From: Plectrocnemia conspersa
Lineage: Eukaryota > Arthropoda > Insecta > Trichoptera > Polycentropodidae
NCBI GenBank assembly: GCA_009617715.1
Contig: VTFK01000166.1
Location: 868,001 to 932,000, forward strand
DNA length: 64,000 nt
Reading direction: 5' to 3'
Shown here: positions 62,701-64,000 of the stretch, in pieces
Layout of the letters: every line of letters begins with the position of its first letter
Position numbering within the stretch: position 1 is the first letter of the stretch
Notes under the pieces: generated by a model
What the model was told of the DNA's origin: nothing
Databases searched by the model: none
The model's input: the letters and a program-made list of their open reading frames with translations, nothing else
Position numbers and translations under genes: made by a program

Positions 62701-62760
62701 ATTGAACCGGAACGAATAAAATAACGGTTTGATGCCAACCCTCTCCATTGGGCTATGTCG
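62245..62760. repeat. AACCGG-rich repeat with embedded (TA)n
   Basis: TTTGAACCGGAACTGAACTG near 62262 and GAAAACTAGAACCGAACCGA near 62591 flank a (TA)n array at about 62617-62697. TTGAACCGGAACGAATAAAA follows at 62702. GATGCCAACCTGAG (62248) and GATGCCAACCCTCT (62731) bound the region as direct copies. It looks like a transposable element built from GGTTCGGTTCC-type subrepeats. The remaining bases to 62930 are AT-rich. Confidence 0.45.
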
Positions 62761-62939
62761 CTATGATGATGATCATGAATAAATCAATTAATTTAAAAAA
62801 ATGGTGGGAAAGAAATATAAATAAATTTTAATTATTATAAATATTTTTTTTATTGATCCGTTGCTGTTTTATTTTTATTTTTTTATCAAATTACTGAAAA
62901 TTGTAATACAATTTTGTAACAGTGTTGCTACTCGGTTAC

Positions 62940-63102
62940 TTTATAAATAGACACATCTCTAACCGATGTTTACACACACGTACAGCTGTACTGTCATCGA
63001 CGCAGTTGGTTGTCGCCCGTTCTTCGCTTTTGATCGTTCTTTGTTTGTGACGCTTGCGACTCTACAGTCTCTGAGCCCCATAGACGCAACAATCGCTCGG
63101 AG
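62940..63102 (+). promoter_or_regulatory. Promoter / 5' UTR region of the gene at 63103
   Basis: A sharp GC-rich island in AT-rich surroundings, with ACGTACAGCTGTACTGTCAT (63 kb) forming a short palindrome GTACAGCTGTAC at about 62979-62990. Possible initiators are TCATCG and TCTACAGTCT near 63060. No TATA box at a fitting distance. Confidence 0.35.
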
Positions 63103-63142
63103 ATGGCTGATTTGAAAACGTTGGTGGTGGAGGAGCTAGGCG
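63103..63142 (+). CDS. First coding exon of an unrecognised gene
   Basis: The ATG at 63103 lies in a good start context (CGGAGATGG). It opens MADLKTLVVEELG and ends one base into the next codon at a near-perfect donor, GGCG|GTAAGTAC. The 160 bases upstream are GC-rich and without stops to avoid, as expected of a promoter and 5' UTR. The frame stays open through the donor to 63444 (113 codons). The strong donor and the AT-rich 3' end suggest that the read-through is intron, although an intronless 113-residue protein cannot be excluded. The next exon lies beyond the window. Thirteen residues are too few to name a family. Confidence 0.5.
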
Positions 63143-64000
63143 GTAAGTACGAGAACAAAAAAAGCGGCGCAATACGCACAAAACGCATCGTTATTATTAC
63201 TGGCAAATCTTATATATGTTTCGATGGTTTCGCCGCGAGGTCGACGAGATCCTACAGGATCGTTGACCTTGAGACAAAGGACTCGAGGTCGTTCAATGAC
63301 CCCGTAGATTTATATTGTATTCATGCACACACAAAATGGCCACCGACCTATCAGAGAAGTGCAATTGCGCAGTTGAATTCGGCTATAGATGAATACAGTT
63401 TTTTTTACATCAAATTAAGTTCAAGCATATTGCCAATTAAATAATAATCATGTTCAAATAATTTAACCTCTTTCTTCGTTTTGATAACCACTGATTTGCT
63501 TTTAGTTTTTTTCCTATTTTTATAATATTTTATTTTCAACTGTTTTTTTTAATTAAAGAAATCGCCATATTCTAAGCACAATAAGACAATTACCTTTTAA
63601 TATTGATTTATTAATAATTAAAAGAAAATTATTAAATAATTAGAATGTTACAAGTTAACTCGAAAATAAATAAATTATATCGTCGTGACCCCCCCCCCCT
63701 CTATTGAAATTTCCATGTAATGCATCAATGACCGAGAAACTATTTAAATCACATTTATTCGACGTTTTATTTTCTTGATAAAATAATTTATAAGAACATA
63801 AACAAAGAAAAGCTCCAATATTTAGTTTTCATTGCCAAACTTTTCAGCCCGCTATGTTTTGAGTTACATTCCCTTTGTGTCTATATTAATCCTTTGACCA
63901 CGGCCAGTGGCGCATTTACTTTTACTATTTATTTTAAAGTTTCTGGTAACCCCTATATATATATCAGTGGCATATGTTGGGTGTGCTGTATATGAAAAAT
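63143..64000 (+). other. Presumed first intron; short repeats
   Basis: The first 300 bases are GC-richer (CAAAATGGCCACCGACCTAT). The rest is AT-rich, with a C run (63690-63699) in CGTCGTGACC followed by Cs. A repeat-like TTTGACCACGGCCAGTGGCG lies near the right edge (63894). No second exon was recognised before the window ends. Confidence 0.4.

Overview
This is AT-rich (roughly three quarters A+T) eukaryotic DNA. It has GT-AG introns, a metalloprotease gene split over more than 14 kb, and dense debris of non-LTR retrotransposons, hAT, mariner-type and TTAA-site DNA elements. The protein matches and the transposon types (Jockey-like elements with YADD reverse transcriptase, insect-style mariner, AACCTAACC motifs) point to an arthropod, most likely an insect. 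I cannot name the species. There are no bacterial operons, rRNA genes, canonical tRNAs or CRISPR arrays.

Layout. 1-15.3 kb holds the 5' part of a neprilysin/endothelin-converting-enzyme-like M13 peptidase gene on the minus strand. Three coding exons (14955-15203, 3182-3317, 648-800) join in frame, and the gene runs off the left edge before its catalytic exons. Its 11.6-kb first intron carries RT, hAT and TTAA-MITE remnants. 15.3-36.5 kb is intergenic and transposon-rich: RT remnants, a decayed Jockey-like element with a zinc knuckle and endonuclease (22.5-23.9 kb), a better preserved Jockey RT (24.85-26.1 kb, minus) and a decayed mariner transposase (32.0-32.7 kb). 36.6-40.6 kb is the second genic patch. 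It has a textbook hAT MITE, a small two-exon minus-strand gene (36912-37216), a pogo-like MITE, a 330-bp direct duplication, and a plus-strand multi-exon pseudogene whose splice sites and phases survive although its frame is broken. 41-60 kb is dominated by repeated copies, in both orientations, of one composite repeat. It carries a fragment resembling the C-terminal part of a hAT transposase and a long GC-rich foldback palindrome. 60.8-62.1 kb holds a 67-bp tandem array touching a 1-kb hAT element. 63.1 kb has a GC-rich promoter-like stretch and the first coding exon of a gene that leaves the window on the right.

The genes present are unrelated and do not form a pathway. The main story is two or three host genes separated by layered mobile-element insertions. 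I did not find a clearly new biological system. The best leads are the spliced pseudogene at 39.8-40.6 kb, the small two-exon gene at 37 kb, and the composite foldback/hAT family.
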